64,000 nt of DNA from Sarcophilus harrisii (taxonomy: Eukaryota > Chordata > Mammalia > Dasyuromorphia > Dasyuridae), in the NCBI RefSeq assembly GCF_902635505.1, contig NC_045428.1:224456107-224520106 (forward strand). The letters are read 5' to 3'. Positions 1-10,879 of the stretch are shown here, one piece after another. Numbering within the stretch: the first letter of the stretch is position 1; each line of letters opens with the position of its first letter. The notes under the pieces were generated by a model. The model saw only the letters and a list, made by a program, of their open reading frames with translations. It ran no database searches and was not told the DNA's origin. The position numbers were made by a program, and so were the translations under genes.

Positions 1-2449
1 CCATTCAATTTTCTCCAAAGATCTATCATACCTAACTTTCTAGTATTCTATTTACCTCCTTAACTTCTTTCTTATTTATTTTGTGATTTGATTTATCTAG
101 TTCTGAGAGATCAAGGTTGAGATCTCCCACTATTATAGTTTTGCTGTCTATTTCTTCTTGCAACTCTCTTAAGGAATTTAGATGCTACACCACTTGGTGC
201 ATATATGTTTAGCACTAATATTGCTTCATGATCTATAGTACCTTTTAGCAAGATATAGTTTCCCTTCCTTATCTCTTTTAATTAGATCAATTTTTGCTTT
301 TGCTTGATCTGAGATTAAGATGGCTTTTTTTTTTACTTCACTTAAAGTAAATAGCATTTTGCATAATAGATTGTGCTCCAGCCTTTTACCTTTAGTCTGT
401 ATATATCACTCTGCTTTAAATGTTTCTTGTAAGCAACATATTGTAGGGTCTGGCTTTTAATCCAGTCAGCTATCCACTTATGCATTCACATTTGCAGTTA
501 AAACTACTAATCCTGTATTTCCCACCATCTTATTTACCCCAAATTATACTTTTCTCTTTCCTTTTTCTTTTTTCCCCCTCCCCAATATTTTACTTATGAG
601 TACCACCTGCCTCAAGCAGACCTCCCCCTTTAAAGACTCTGCCCCTTTCCTTTTTTTTTTTTTTATTTTTTATTTTATTTAATAGCCTTTTATTTACAGG
701 TTATATGTATGGGTAACTTTACAGCATTAACAATTGCCAAACCTCTTGTTCCAATTTTTCACCTCTTACCCCCCCACTCCCTCCCCTAAATTCTGCCCCT
801 TTCTTACACCTTTCCTTTACTAGTTCTGCTTTCCCTTCTGTTGCCTACCCCTTCCCTTTCCCCCTTTCCCCTTCCACTTTCCTATAAAGTGAGAGAAGTT
901 TCTCTGTGAAACCAAATATGTCTAATATTCTCTCTTTGAGTCAAATCTGATGAGAATAAGATTCACACAATATTCACCCCTTTCTCTTCTTTCCCTCAAT
1001 TATAGTAAGTTTTCTTTGCCTCTTCATGAGATGAAATTTCTCTCATTTTACCTCCACCTTCCACTTTTTCCGGTACAATCCCCTTTCCACCTCTAATTTC
1101 TTTTTTTATATTATAACTATAAGATCAAATAATACATGCACTTTCTATGTATACCCATAACAGAAATATAATTCTCAAGAGTTCTTTTCTTTTTATCTTT
1201 TTATGCTTCTCTTGGGTTTTATATTTGGAGGTCAAATTTTTTGTTTAGCTCTGGTCTTTTCATCAGAAATAGATGGAATTCACCTCTTTTGTTGAATGTC
1301 CATCTCCTTCCCTGAAAAATGCTCAGTTTAGTGGAGTAGTTTATTCTTGGCTGCATTCCAAGTGCCTTTGCCTTTCAGAATGTCAGATTCCAGACCCTTT
1401 GATCCTTTAAGATGGAAGCTGCTAGGAATTGAATAATCCTTATTGTGGCTCTTAGTATTTGAATTGTTTTATTTTGGCTGCTTGGAATATTTTTTCCTTG
1501 ATTTGATAGTTCAGAAATTTAGCCATGATATTCCTTGGAGTTTTAATTTTGGGCTCTCTTTCAGGAAGTGTTCGGTGAATTCTTTCAGTGATTATTTTAC
1601 CTTCTAATTCTATGACATCAGGGCAGTTCTCTTTGTTGATTTCCTGAAAAATAATGTCTAGGCTCTTTTTCTTATCACGATTTTCAGAAAGTCAAATAAT
1701 CCTTAGATTAACTCTCCTAGATCTATTTTCCAGGTCAGTTGTTTTCCCAAGAAGGTCATTTACATTCTCTTCTTCTTTTTTTTTTTTTTTTTTGGGGGGG
1801 GGGGGTGGTTTGCTTGACTGATTCTTCATGTCTCATTGAGTCATTCATTTCCATTTGTTCAGTTCTGATTTTTAGTGAATTATTTTCTTCACTTATTTTT
1901 TTAGGGTTTTTTGTATTTGTCCAATTGAATTTTTAAATGAGTTGTTTTGTTCTATGAATTTTTTCCATTTCATAAATCCTGTTTTTCTGGGACTTGTTTT
2001 CTTTTTCCATTTTGTCAAATCTATTTTTTAAGTAATTATATGTTTTTTCCATTTCACTAAGTCTATTTTGTAATAAACTTTCTTCAGATAATTTTTGTGT
2101 TTCCTTTTCCAAATCTTCTTGCAAAGTTCATTTCCTGTCCCCATTTTCCTTCTAGCACTCTTTTAAGATCTTTTAAAATTTCTTCTAGGAGAGCCTCGTG
2201 ATAGGGACCAATTTATATCACCCTTTGGTGCTTCATCTAGAGATGATCTTCTAGTCTCCTCAGGGTTTGAAATCTGCTCTTCTCTTTCACCATAAAAACT
2301 ATCTATGCTCAGTTATTTTTCCTTTTTTACTCATTTTTTTAAAATCGAGATCTGCTTTTAGAGCAAAGGAGATTGTCCAAGCTTCTTCTACAAGCAGCAG
2401 TGGCTGCACTAAGTCTGATGCTAGGTGGGTGTGGCCAGGTCCTGTGAAA
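1..2449 (-). mobile_element. L1 LINE, 5' half (ORF1 and start of ORF2), antisense
   Basis: Read on the minus strand, about 520-1 gives the start of an L1 ORF2 endonuclease: a VLTANVN-like start, then WIKSQTLQYVAYKKHLK (compare CIQETHL in human L1) and LNIYAPSG (compare LNIYAPN). Upstream of that, 2124-1933 encodes a Glu/Lys-rich coiled coil typical of L1 ORF1, and about 1700-1260 encodes ORF1-like sequence (LQGISWLNF, KEMDIQQKR). Several in-frame stops make it non-functional. The 3' part runs off the window edge at base 1. A short younger L1 tail is nested inside it at 650-791. Confidence 0.85.
650..791 (-). mobile_element. Nested L1 3'-end fragment with target-site duplication
   Basis: This is a poly-T start followed by the antisense of the same 3' end seen at 26760-26840 (taatagccttttatttacag; acagcattaacaattgcc). 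It is flanked by a 12-bp exact duplication, tctgcccctttc, at 638-649 and 792-803. That is the expected mark of target-primed insertion. It sits inside the larger antisense L1. Confidence 0.8.
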
Positions 2450-2537
2450 TTCCCAAATAAAACTCCAAGGAGTATCATGGCTAAATTTCTGAATTATCAA
2501 ATCAAGGAAAAAATATTCCAAGCACCCAAAATAAAAC
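2450..2537 (+). mobile_element. Inverted L1 ORF1 segment
   Basis: This stretch is the reverse complement of 1466-1554 in the neighbouring L1, with about 3 differences over 77 aligned bases. It therefore runs in the sense direction next to an antisense copy of the same part of ORF1. The intervening 2340-2449 looks like L1 5' sequence but I could not place it exactly. Confidence 0.75.
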
Positions 2538-2734
2538 TATATATATTCATTCACACATACATAGAAACATCCATATATACACAAACATACAAAATAATCT
2601 TTTTGCTAATTTTTAGTCAATATTTTTGCATTTATGTTCATTAGAAATGTAGATTTATTGTTTTACTTCTCTTCTTTATCTCTCCCTGACTTGAGTATCA
2701 GGACCAAATTTGTCTTTTAGATAGAGTTTAAAAT

Positions 2735-3310
2735 TAGTTAGTCATTAAGCATTTATTAAATCCTTTTTATAGAACAGGAACTTCTCTCAGCACTCTAGGC
2801 ACCAAAAAAATTCAAAAGAAATTCCTACCTTCAAGAAATTTACATTCTAATGAAGGAAACAAACACAACAATAACTAGATAATATTTTGTGTGTGTAGTA
2901 TATGTAAATATGTATGTGTGTGTTCATATAGAAAGAGAGGAACAGATAGAGAGAGAAAAATAAGATGGCAATGTAAAGTTGGAATTGAGGAGAGAGATTA
3001 GTACTGGGATTCATTTGTATAGAAATGATGATTGAACTTATAATATCTGATAAGATCATTAGATGAAATAGTACAAAGAAGAGAAAGAAGAGGACCCACG
3101 CATTTATATGTATTATATTATATTATATGTATTATATTATATTATATTATATATATTATATGTATGTGACATATTTGAAGATCCCACAAAGGAAATTGAA
3201 AAAGAGCAGTGAGACAGGTCAAAGAAGAGCAAGTAGAGAGAAAAATCATGAAAACCTAGAGATGAGAGTGCATCTTAGAGGAGTTCTACATTGTCAAAAT
3301 CAAGAAGGTT
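2735..3310 (-). mobile_element. L2 LINE fragment, antisense
   Basis: It starts with the antisense L2 3' end (aagcatttattaaatcc, then agaaatttacattctaatg). It continues into antisense coding-type sequence matching other L2 copies here (ggacccacg; gagcagtgagacaggtc; gatgagagtgcatc). An AT-rich array at 3103-3170 interrupts it. It is degraded. Confidence 0.7.
3103..3170. repeat. AT-rich simple repeat (TATTATAT)n
   Basis: Imperfect repeats of tattatat/tattatatg inside the L2 fragment. Confidence 0.85.
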
Positions 3311-3596
3311 GAGAATCAGAAAGGAACAAAGTAGGCAGATTTTGAAGTAATCCAGTGTAGGTATTTGTCAAAGCATGACTAGTAAGTGATTGGTTAAGGG
3401 ACCCTGGCTCTGACTCCCTATTATCCAGCCTTTGCTTTGTCCTACATAAGATATTTGTCAATGTTCTGAAACTAGTCATGCAGAAAGAACATCTATTTGA
3501 TGCTAAGATAACACCGTCACAAATTGAGTTTAGGTACACAGTGGTGGCCTGGTAAATGTTGAATAACTGGCTTTCAAAACAAAAATGTATGCGTTA

Positions 3597-3724
3597 GGAC
3601 AGGTAGGTAGTACAGTGGATAGAGCACTGGTCCTGGAGTGAAGATTACCTAAGTAAATCATGCTTGCTAGCTGTGTAATGTTGAACAAGTCACTTAACAC
3701 TAATTACCTCCAAAACAAAAATGT
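3597..3724 (+). mobile_element. tRNA-derived marsupial SINE (WSINE1/WALLSI type)
   Basis: It has the head ggacaggtaggtagtacag, then tggatagagcactggtcctg, a decayed B-box region and the tail caagtcacttaacactaatt followed by an A-rich end. It is the short SINE form that lacks the CORE/3' extension. Confidence 0.8.
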
Positions 3725-3759
3725 ATGAATGACACACTTTTAAATTTAATTTGCTTCAT

Positions 3760-3955
3760 TAACATTTTCTTCATTACTTTTTTAAGCCTGGATAAATGAC
3801 AAAACAATAAATCAAGCCCTGAATAGTAGGTTTATTGATTTCCAAGGTATAAATACTAACACTGAAAATTGAATGATCAGTTCTTGCAATACAAAATAAG
3901 CTCCTTCCAGCAAACTCCTGATATATACTTATCAAGAATATAGCTCCCAAAGAGA
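3760..3955. repeat. Interspersed repeat copy shared with 8438-8672
   Basis: It shares a run of similar words with 8520-8640: acaataaatcaagc / aacaataaataaagc, ctgaaaattgaatgatcag / ctgaaaatttaacaatttg, and a closing segment with ctcctt/ctccag. The copy at 8438-8672 behaves as an insertion, so this is probably a short DNA transposon, but I do not recognise the family. Confidence 0.5.
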
Positions 3956-4029
3956 ATAGAATATATGTTTTCCATGATCATTGTAACCCTAAAATTATCC
4001 CCTATTAATATTTTATAGTTACCTACAAA

Positions 4030-4175
4030 TCAATTGAATCAATGAAAAAGCATGTATTATAGTCTTCACCTTATGAAAAGTACTATACTAAAGATTGAGG
4101 GGTACAAATGGAAGAGCAAGACAGACCCTATCCTCTGAGCATTTACATTCCTATGTGGAATAAAACACATATTGA
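4030..4175 (-). mobile_element. L2 LINE 3' end, antisense
   Basis: Degraded version of the antisense L2 tail: attgaatcaatgaaaaagc, then tactatactaaagattgag and gagcatttacattcctatg. Confidence 0.6.
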
Positions 4176-4219
4176 AAGATTCGTATGTAAAAGTTCTATG
4201 GTCTTTAAGGGGCAGAGAG

Positions 4220-4575
4220 AAAGTAAACAGTAATGCTGCTTCTTTACAGATATTTCCATTAATAAAATCATGTCAGTTGGCCTAGGACATTAATGGCAAG
4301 AATCTTTTGGGGATCTTTAATAACTATGACTGCAGTAGTCATGAAAAGGATTGGCAGGCTACAACTCTATAGTGATTTTTTCTTCCGATGATGGTCTGGG
4401 CTAGAAGCAGAATTGGAGGTTTGAAGGGTAGTGCAATTCCCAAAGTTCTTGGGTTCAGGGTCTTGGGATATCTCCATCAGGGTCTGAAGCATGTCAATTT
4501 AGTCACTGGTAGTGGTGATTTTACTTGCCAATTCAATGGGTGGCAAGGTACAACTGCAGAGATACATCATATGAA
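4220..4575. other. Unassigned, moderately GC-richer stretch
   Basis: This 350-bp block contains an open 85-codon frame at 4388-4645 on the + strand, whose end runs into the SINE that follows. The predicted peptide resembles nothing I know. The block is less AT-rich than its surroundings and lacks SINE, L1 or L2 signatures. It may be part of an old element of unknown family. Confidence 0.3.
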
Positions 4576-4581
4576 TTGGCA

Positions 4582-4735
4582 TATTGTTGTTATTGTTGCT
4601 GTTGTCATTGTTAAGTTGTTTTCAATCATGTCTGATCCTTTGTAACCACACTTAAAAGTTTTCCTGGCAAAAAGTGGCTTGCCATTTCCTTTCAAGCTCA
4701 TTTTTACAAATGAGAAAACTCAAACAAATAATAAA
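4582..4735 (-). mobile_element. Mar1-type SINE, antisense (3' portion)
   Basis: It starts with ttgttgttattgttgctgtt and continues with tcatgtctgatcctttgtaa, ttttcctggcaaaaagtgg and tgccatttcctttcaagctc. The tRNA-like head is missing. Confidence 0.8.
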
Positions 4736-5090
4736 CATGACATAACTAACATACTGAAACACATTTGAAATGCATCCAGCAGTCATGAGGCTTCCACATA
4801 GAACATAAAGCAATAACACAAATAGTATAGATCACATAGGACACAGGAAGTGCTATCATATAATACCACATAATAAGACTTCATATATGGTGGAATTTTT
4901 AGTGCCTCCTCAACCCCACTTCAAGAAAAGAGATAGTAATAGTAACCCACTTCGTTTCACTCTATTTCAAGGAATTAGGAGTATAATCATTGTATTAAAA
5001 AAAAAAAAATTCCCTTGACAGGAATCCTGAAGCATGGCAAAGGAATTATTATCATCATTAAAAGAGATTTATAAGCCAATTGTGTAAGTC

Positions 5091-5256
5091 AGAGATGTCA
5101 AACACTTGGTAAAATTCCTGAGTATAAACCAGAATGAAATGTAATTGGAAAATATTTAACAAAATAAATAAAAATACAATACAAAATGTTATTTTGTAAT
5201 TTTCTATGTCAATATAGGCGTGCAACGATCTATTTCTATTTGAGTTCAACTCTACT
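5091..5256. mobile_element. Short hAT-like DNA transposon (MITE)
   Basis: It begins cagagatgtcaaacac and ends gttcaactctactg, an approximate terminal inverted repeat. Between lie aatgaaatgtaattggaaaa and tttaacaaaataaataaaa, words I associate with a common mammalian hAT-derived repeat. The family assignment comes from memory. Confidence 0.5.
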
Positions 5257-5482
5257 GATTAAGTCATTAAGGAAAGAGAGAAACAATGGTATAAGACTGG
5301 GTTCCTAACCTCAATGGTTTTATAATACAACTGGGAAACAAGAGAAATAATCCAAGGTAGCTTGTTCTATATGACTTATACAGATGTACAGATGCTAGAA
5401 GGGATATTAAAAGATCATCTACTGAATCTCTAAGCCTCTAGGTAGGACTGAAGTGAACACATTCTAAAAAATAGCCATTTAT

Positions 5483-5542
5483 GTGTACACACACATACAC
5501 ACACACAAAAAAACATACATAAAGCATATACACACACACACT
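5483..5542. repeat. Imperfect (CA)n microsatellite
   Basis: Two short CA tracts separated by an A-rich stretch. Confidence 0.85.
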
Positions 5543-6169
5543 TTTCTTTCATAAAAAAAAATTTAATACATACCAGTAATGACCTTTCTCTAACCTCCAG
5601 AATCATGCCATCTCTTTTTTGGTACTCAAACCAGCTACTTACTACCAATCTAAATACGCAAAAATAGCTTGGGCATGAAAGAGGCACCATCTGCTTTATA
5701 AATTGTGCCCTAGCCCAGAGGGAGACATTGCCAACTAAATAAATTTCTACCCCAAATGGATGGCACCTGATAAAATGGTGCAAAATTTTTTCCTCCTTGG
5801 TCAAAAATAACCCCTTGGGAATGTCAAATCTTTCATTAAGTTAAATCAGACTGCTTTTTAAAAATACTTCATTCTCCTTCCTTACCAACTAAACATCTCA
5901 CTTCCCAGTTCAGAAACTCTAGTGGTATTCCCATACTCATCAGCTTGGCATCAAATGAGATGAATTATATAAAGAATCTTTCAAAATCTTAAAGCACTAC
6001 ATGGAATGTTAATTATTATTGTTATAGATAAAGCTATTAATAATATATTATTATATTACATATAATTGTGTGTGAGTAGGTATTATAAATGTTGTCATTA
6101 TATTCAAGGCAAAAGCATGATTCTTTCCAATTTATTCAATCTTATCAAGCAGTCTTTCACTACACATAC

Positions 6170-6510
6170 TCTATGCTCCAGCATAGATTTTTCACTATTT
6201 TTATTACATGCACCATACTTTCCCAACTCCCTTGTATGGTTTTTTCTCCCTAGAATATCCTTCCCCTATCTCTAAGACCTACATATCCTTCAAGATTAAG
6301 TGCAAAAGCTTCTTTTTTCATGTCTTACTCAATCCATAAAACCAGATGCAGCCACTCCCTGCCTCCACCTACCATAGCATTTTATTTTTACTGCTCTTTC
6401 AGAATGTTTTGCCTTCTACTTCTTCTATTACTATTCTTTGTCTTCCTTTGAAAGGAAGGGCATGTTATCTTCTTTTTTGAATACCTTATAGGATTTTGTA
6501 TTGAATGCAG
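6170..6510 (+). mobile_element. L2 LINE 3' region, degraded
   Basis: It has the sense order typical of the L2 3' end: tttctccctagaatatcctt, then acatatccttcaagattaag, and then ggaagggcatgttatcttc, which corresponds to the gagggcagggactgt part. Divergence is high. Confidence 0.5.
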
Positions 6511-6517
6511 CCACTCA

Positions 6518-6780
6518 ATAGGGCAGCTATCCATTGCACTACTGGTGCAGTGGATAGAATATTGGGCTTGGAACTAAGAAGATTCTTCAAGAGTTCAAAA
6601 CTGGCCTTAGATACTCACCAGCTGTTGTAACCCTGGCAAATCAATTAAACCTGTTTGCCTCAGTTTCCTCATCTGTAAAATGAGAAAGAAATTACTCAGT
6701 ATCTTTACTAAGAATACCCTAAGTGGGGTCATGAAAAGGTGAACATAATTGATGACTCAACAACAAAAAACTGAACAATA
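6518..6780 (+). mobile_element. Mar1-type SINE, full length but degraded
   Basis: It carries the head gggcagctatcc, then tggatagaatattgggcttg, a decayed B box, ctcagtttcctcatctgtaa and the tail ggggtcatgaaaaggtgaac ... gactcaacaacaaaaaactg. Confidence 0.85.
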
Positions 6781-6827
6781 ATAATTGCAAAGCCACTCAA
6801 TAAAAATTGATAATTTGGCAGATTCAA

Positions 6828-6905
6828 TTCAACAAATATTTGGTCTGTCACTGAACATTATTAAATTCCTACTATGTGTGATACACTATGCTAATTATTA
6901 AGCAT
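6828..6905 (-). mobile_element. L2 LINE 3' tail, antisense
   Basis: The words caacaaatatttggtctg and attcctactatgtgtgatac match the antisense L2 terminus. Confidence 0.55.
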
Positions 6906-7544
6906 CTATTATTTAAAAGATGCTGTTTTTAGGCAGGTAAGAAGAGGATGCAAAAATTTAAAAACAAACAAAATTTTCTCTTGGAAATTCTTGTCTACTA
7001 GAAAAGAAAAGGCTTATATACACGTAATTGGAATTTGACTGCAAAGAAGTTTATGGTTTACTGAAAGGATTTATTTGAATTGGATTAGATAAACAAGGCT
7101 TTGGAATATTTCTACAATTCAGGGTAGGGGTCCAGTCCTATATACCACAGAGTGGGTAGCTCTTCCTGGCTTATTTACTTCTTTGGCTATTCCATCCTCT
7201 CCAATTCCCATCATGAATACCAATGGACCAAACAAAAATTTCTGCCCATATTCCTATTAGCAAAGAACTAGAACACAAAGGGCTTTCCCCATAAAACTAA
7301 GATATACATGCCCATCTCCATGGTAATCATTCCAATTCCCATCCCTGCCACTTATAGAAGAAAGGAGGTGAAAACAAAAGTGCATCCATTTTTCAACCTG
7401 TTAGACAAATTTTGCTTCTTAATAAAACCTTAGAAAATAAAAAGCTTCTTTATTTTTTTTTACAGCTGGGATGGTTGAGGATGAAAAATAACATTCATTG
7501 GTAAATTGCTTTTTTAAGAATTGTTCAATTCTTTGACTCATTTC

Positions 7545-7690
7545 CTAGTTACAAGTCCCTGGCAAGCTACATAACCATGTTTGCCTAAGTTTCCTCATTA
7601 ACCTGGAGAAGGAAATAGCAAACGAGTACTCTTACACAGCTAGATGATGCAGTTGAGTTAGGAAGACCCAAATTAAAACCTAGCCTTACA
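7545..7690 (+). mobile_element. Degraded Mar1-type SINE pieces
   Basis: It contains cctggcaagctacataacc, gtttgcctaagtttcctcat and ggagaaggaaatagcaaacg, followed by a second head-like piece (cagctagatgatgcagttga). The parts are out of the normal order, so two partial copies may abut. Confidence 0.5.
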
Positions 7691-7879
7691 TAAGCTTTTG
7701 CTTTATTTAGGGAGAGGAAAAATAAAAAGGAAAAAATAATAATAAAAGGCAATTTCTGATGGGCTAGGGACTGAGCTTAATTCCATTAGTGGAGGGAACC
7801 TCCAATGAGAAACACTCTCTATCAATTAACATAAGTAGGCACCTTCTCTGCAATTTAAATTATTGGTGAGTGTTCAAAG

Positions 7880-7985
7880 TTTGAGAAGTACTGAAAGTTT
7901 AAGTAATTTGTCAGTATGTGCGAATGAATTTGAAACTTGAAACCCAATGTTGCTGACTCTGAGGTTAGCTCTTTATCCTTTAAGC
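7880..7985 (-). mobile_element. MIR/THER1-type SINE fragment, antisense
   Basis: The order gtttaagtaatttgtcagta, gaatttgaaacttgaaaccc, gctgactctgaggttagctc, tttatccttt resembles an antisense MIR with its decayed B box. Confidence 0.45.
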
Positions 7986-8437
7986 CAGCAGTTTTCAAAA
8001 TATGGTCCACCTGTCCCCCAAAGTCCCTGAGATCCTTTCATATAATCTCTGAGGTCAAAACTATTTTCATAATAATATTGAGATATTATTTGTCTATTAA
8101 AATTCCCCTCCTTTTTCAACTACACATCTGTATGAGACCAGATTTTCTTTGTATACTCCAACCAAAACAACATAGCACAACAGATTGAATGCAAAAATAG
8201 AAATGAGAATCCAACTATCTTTAAGACTAACATTTAAAAAATTTGTTAAAATATGGGAAATAATGCCACTCATGTCACAGAAATAATTTTGTAATGAAAA
8301 ACAATTATTTTTCATAAAAATATGTTATTTATCTTAACATATAATGGGTTTTATTGTTATTATAGGTGAATAAATATTTTTTAACTTTAACATTTGTAAT
8401 TTCTAATGAAGTAACTATTGATAAATATAACCATGAA

Positions 8438-8672
8438 TGTACCGGTAATTATCTAATAGCCAGCTCTATGCACAACATAATAACAGCTAGCAATAAGTTT
8501 CATCTACATTATTAACATTTCCCCAACATTTCATAAGTCTAAAGATTCAAAAAACAATAAATAAAGCATTGATTTGTGTTTGCTGGTTTCAGAAGTGTAA
8601 ATGATCACACTGAAAATTTAACAATTTGCTCCAGACAAATCTGGCTGTTTCCAGGGCTTCCCTGGATATAAC
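8438..8672. mobile_element. Unclassified repeat inserted into the hAT element
   Basis: The hAT sequence is interrupted after aaatataac and resumes at gatataactcaaaataaac, so atataac lies on both sides as a likely short target duplication. The insert shares an internal block with 3760-3955. Size and duplication fit a small DNA transposon. Confidence 0.45.
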
Positions 8673-8712
8673 TCAAAATAAACAAAAGCTTTTGGGGTAA
8701 TCAATATTTTTT

Positions 8713-8963
8713 TTTTATTTTATGAAATAAAGCAAGCATTTCCATAACAATATAATTAAAAGGGGATTGAAGATAAAACCACAATTCCATTATGTGCAAC
8801 TTGCTATTCCTTTTAAATAAAACTATCTTGTAAATTTATTTTTTCCCTGTTTTTTCTCTCTCCCCACTCTGAGTGGACTATCAGTAGACACAAATATGCA
8901 TGCATGTAAAATCATCCCATACATGCTTTTATTTATCAATTGAAGGGACATACTCTCTGCATC
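8713..8963 (-). mobile_element. L1 3'-end fragment, antisense, inserted into the hAT element
   Basis: A poly-T run is followed by antisense L1 tail sequence (aagcatttccataacaatat; tgcatgtaaaatcatccc). A 13-bp duplication, atcaatatttttt, flanks it at 8700-8712 and 8964-8976. Confidence 0.7.
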
Positions 8964-9124
8964 ATCAATATTTTTTAAAAGTGTAAAGAAGTTCTAAGAC
9001 CAAAAGTTTGAGAACTGCTTTTGAAAAGATCACTATCACTATCACCAAGTGATCATAAATCCTCTAGGCATTCAGAACAAAGAAACATGGTTGTCTGATG
9101 TGTTCATGAGTTGACTAGTACTTA

Positions 9125-9300
9125 AACTGGACCTTGAAAGATTCAGCTAGGCAGGAGTTCAGAGAGTATGCAAGGACAATGGCACTGGTTAAAGCACAGA
9201 TGGGGCAAAAAATGAGGCTTGCTCATAAAATCATGAGTAGACAAGAAGTTGAAAATTTTTGTTTTCATGTTAGGGATCAGTTAGTCAGAGGCAGCAGTCC
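9125..9300 (-). mobile_element. L2 LINE fragment, antisense
   Basis: It resembles the antisense L2 segment gagacttgaaggaag...; here tggaccttgaaagattcagc followed by agttcagagagtatgc. Degraded. Confidence 0.45.
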
Positions 9301-9611
9301 CACATCAAATGCTAACCTTATAATTTTTTGAATTATTTGTCTTTGAATTCTGGCTCTCTCCCCTTACTATATGGGCAGACTAGGGTAAGAGGCTTTTCTG
9401 GACCTCCATTTGTTTATTCACAAAGTGTGGGTAATAATACTTGCTCTATCTGTCTCATAGTATTGTCAGAGGATTTAACTGAAATAAACTATTTTAAATA
9501 TCTTATAGCCCTAAAATGTAAGGTATTCTCATCAACTTGTCCACCTTCCTTTTTTCATTAGTGAGGAAATTAAGACCAAGAGCATAAGTATTCCAGGTTT
9601 GTTCTATAAAA

Positions 9612-9735
9612 TTTTGGGCAGAGGACCTTAGTTGAAGTTCTATTTCTGAAATATGTGATGCTGAACAAGTCACTTAACCTTCCTAGTCCTCAGTTTTACT
9701 ACATAACCACTAAGGTCATTTCCAGTTTTAGATAT
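9612..9735 (+). mobile_element. MIR/THER1 SINE fragment
   Basis: Contains atgtgatgctgaacaagtca, cttaaccttcctagtcctca and aaggtcatttccagttttag. Confidence 0.7.
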
Positions 9736-9759
9736 AATTAGTAATAGAGTGAGAACTAT

Positions 9760-9870
9760 TAGATTGTGAACTTCTTTACATCAGGGACTATGTCATTTAT
9801 TTTTATATTTCAATATCTAACATAGTAAGTGCTTAATAAGTGTTCCTAGAATTATTTCTGAATAAATGAC
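9760..9870 (+). mobile_element. L2 LINE 3' terminus
   Basis: Contains agattgtgaacttctttaca, cagggactatgtcatttat and agtaagtgcttaataagtg. Confidence 0.75.
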
Positions 9871-10056
9871 TAAAGTTTGTCTCCTCCGTGGCCTTTTCCA
9901 TTACATATGCTCCCTCCAAATCTTGTTAGGGCAAAAAATTCAAATGTAAAAACATTGAGAGAGAAGTTTGAAAAGATAGTTGAGAGAGAAAGACAGCATT
10001 GTAGACAGGCATCTTGTGAAAGACTATAATGCAACTTATAAGATAGACTTTATCAG

Positions 10057-10210
10057 GACAGCTAGGTGGCACAGTGGATAAAGCACCAGTCCTGAAATCA
10101 GGAGGACCTGAGTTCAAATCTGATCTCAGACATTTAACATTTCCTATCTTTGTGACCTGGGCAAGTCACTTAACCCCAATTGCCTCAGCAAAAATAAAAC
10201 AAACAAACAA
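10057..10210 (+). mobile_element. tRNA-derived marsupial SINE (WSINE1/WALLSI type), well preserved
   Basis: The copy is nearly intact: head ggacagctaggtggcacagt, then cctgaaatcaggaggacctg, B box gagttcaaatctg, and tail caagtcacttaaccccaatt followed by an A-rich end. It is one of the youngest-looking SINEs in the window. Confidence 0.92.
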
Positions 10211-10227
10211 AAACATGAAAGTAGCAT

Positions 10228-10502
10228 TTTAAATAAGCAACTAGTTGGTGCAGTGCACAGAGGGTGAGCATTGAATTAGTAAATTCTGAGTTCAATCCTG
10301 CCTTACTAGCTATGTGATCCTGGGTAAGTCATTTAACCCTGTTTGCCTCAGTTTCCTCAATTGGAAAATAAGCTGGAAAAGGACATGACCAACTGGTCCA
10401 GTGTCTTAATCAAGAAAATCTCAGATGAAGTCACAAAAGGTCATACATGACTCAACACTATCCTCCCACACAGGATCAGAGACAATTGAACAACAACAAC
10501 AA
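10228..10502 (+). mobile_element. Mar1-type SINE, full length
   Basis: It has the degraded head aagcaactagttggtgcagt, then tgtgatcctgggtaagtcat, ctgtttgcctcagtttcctc and a long 3' part ending catgactcaac and a (CAA)n tail. Confidence 0.88.
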
Positions 10503-10879
10503 CAATACTACCCTGTACTCTGATTTAGTAGCAATATCAGGAATTTTTCTTGTTTTCTAGTTGAAGTTTTATTTTTAGTATTTTAAGATCTTTAATCTAG
10601 TAATTCTGTCCAGAAGATTGAAAAAGAGATTAGGTGTGAGGTATACATAATATAATACTCCATATATAAGATGTTTAGGGATTTCACTAAAGTGGCAACA
10701 ATGGTAATAAATAGGGGAGGATGCACATAGTATGAGAAATTGTGAACTCCAAAGTTCCTTAGAGAAGAAAATTTCTCCCTGACTTATCTAAGAGGAAGGA
10801 GTCCAGTTCTTCCATCTCTGCATAAAAAACAAGAATGAACCAGGTTATGGTCAGATCTATTCTTAGCTTCATTTAAAGG

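Larger units (their letters stand above)
7986..9023. mobile_element. hAT-superfamily DNA transposon interrupted by two insertions
   Basis: Its start, cagcagttttcaaaatatgg, and its end, aaaagtttgagaactgct, form an imperfect terminal inverted repeat of the CAGYGGTTYTCAAA type typical of mammalian hAT elements. Internal words include gaggtcaaaactattttcat, aacagattgaatgc and aaaatatgttatttatctta. Two later elements split it, at 8438-8672 and 8713-8963. A second, shorter copy lies at 44169-44548. No transposase frame remains. Confidence 0.7.

Noticed and set aside
10057-10130. SINE heads as functional tRNA genes
   Set aside because: The A/B-box-like sequence is part of SINE copies with typical bodies and A-rich tails; no cloverleaf of normal form was evident.
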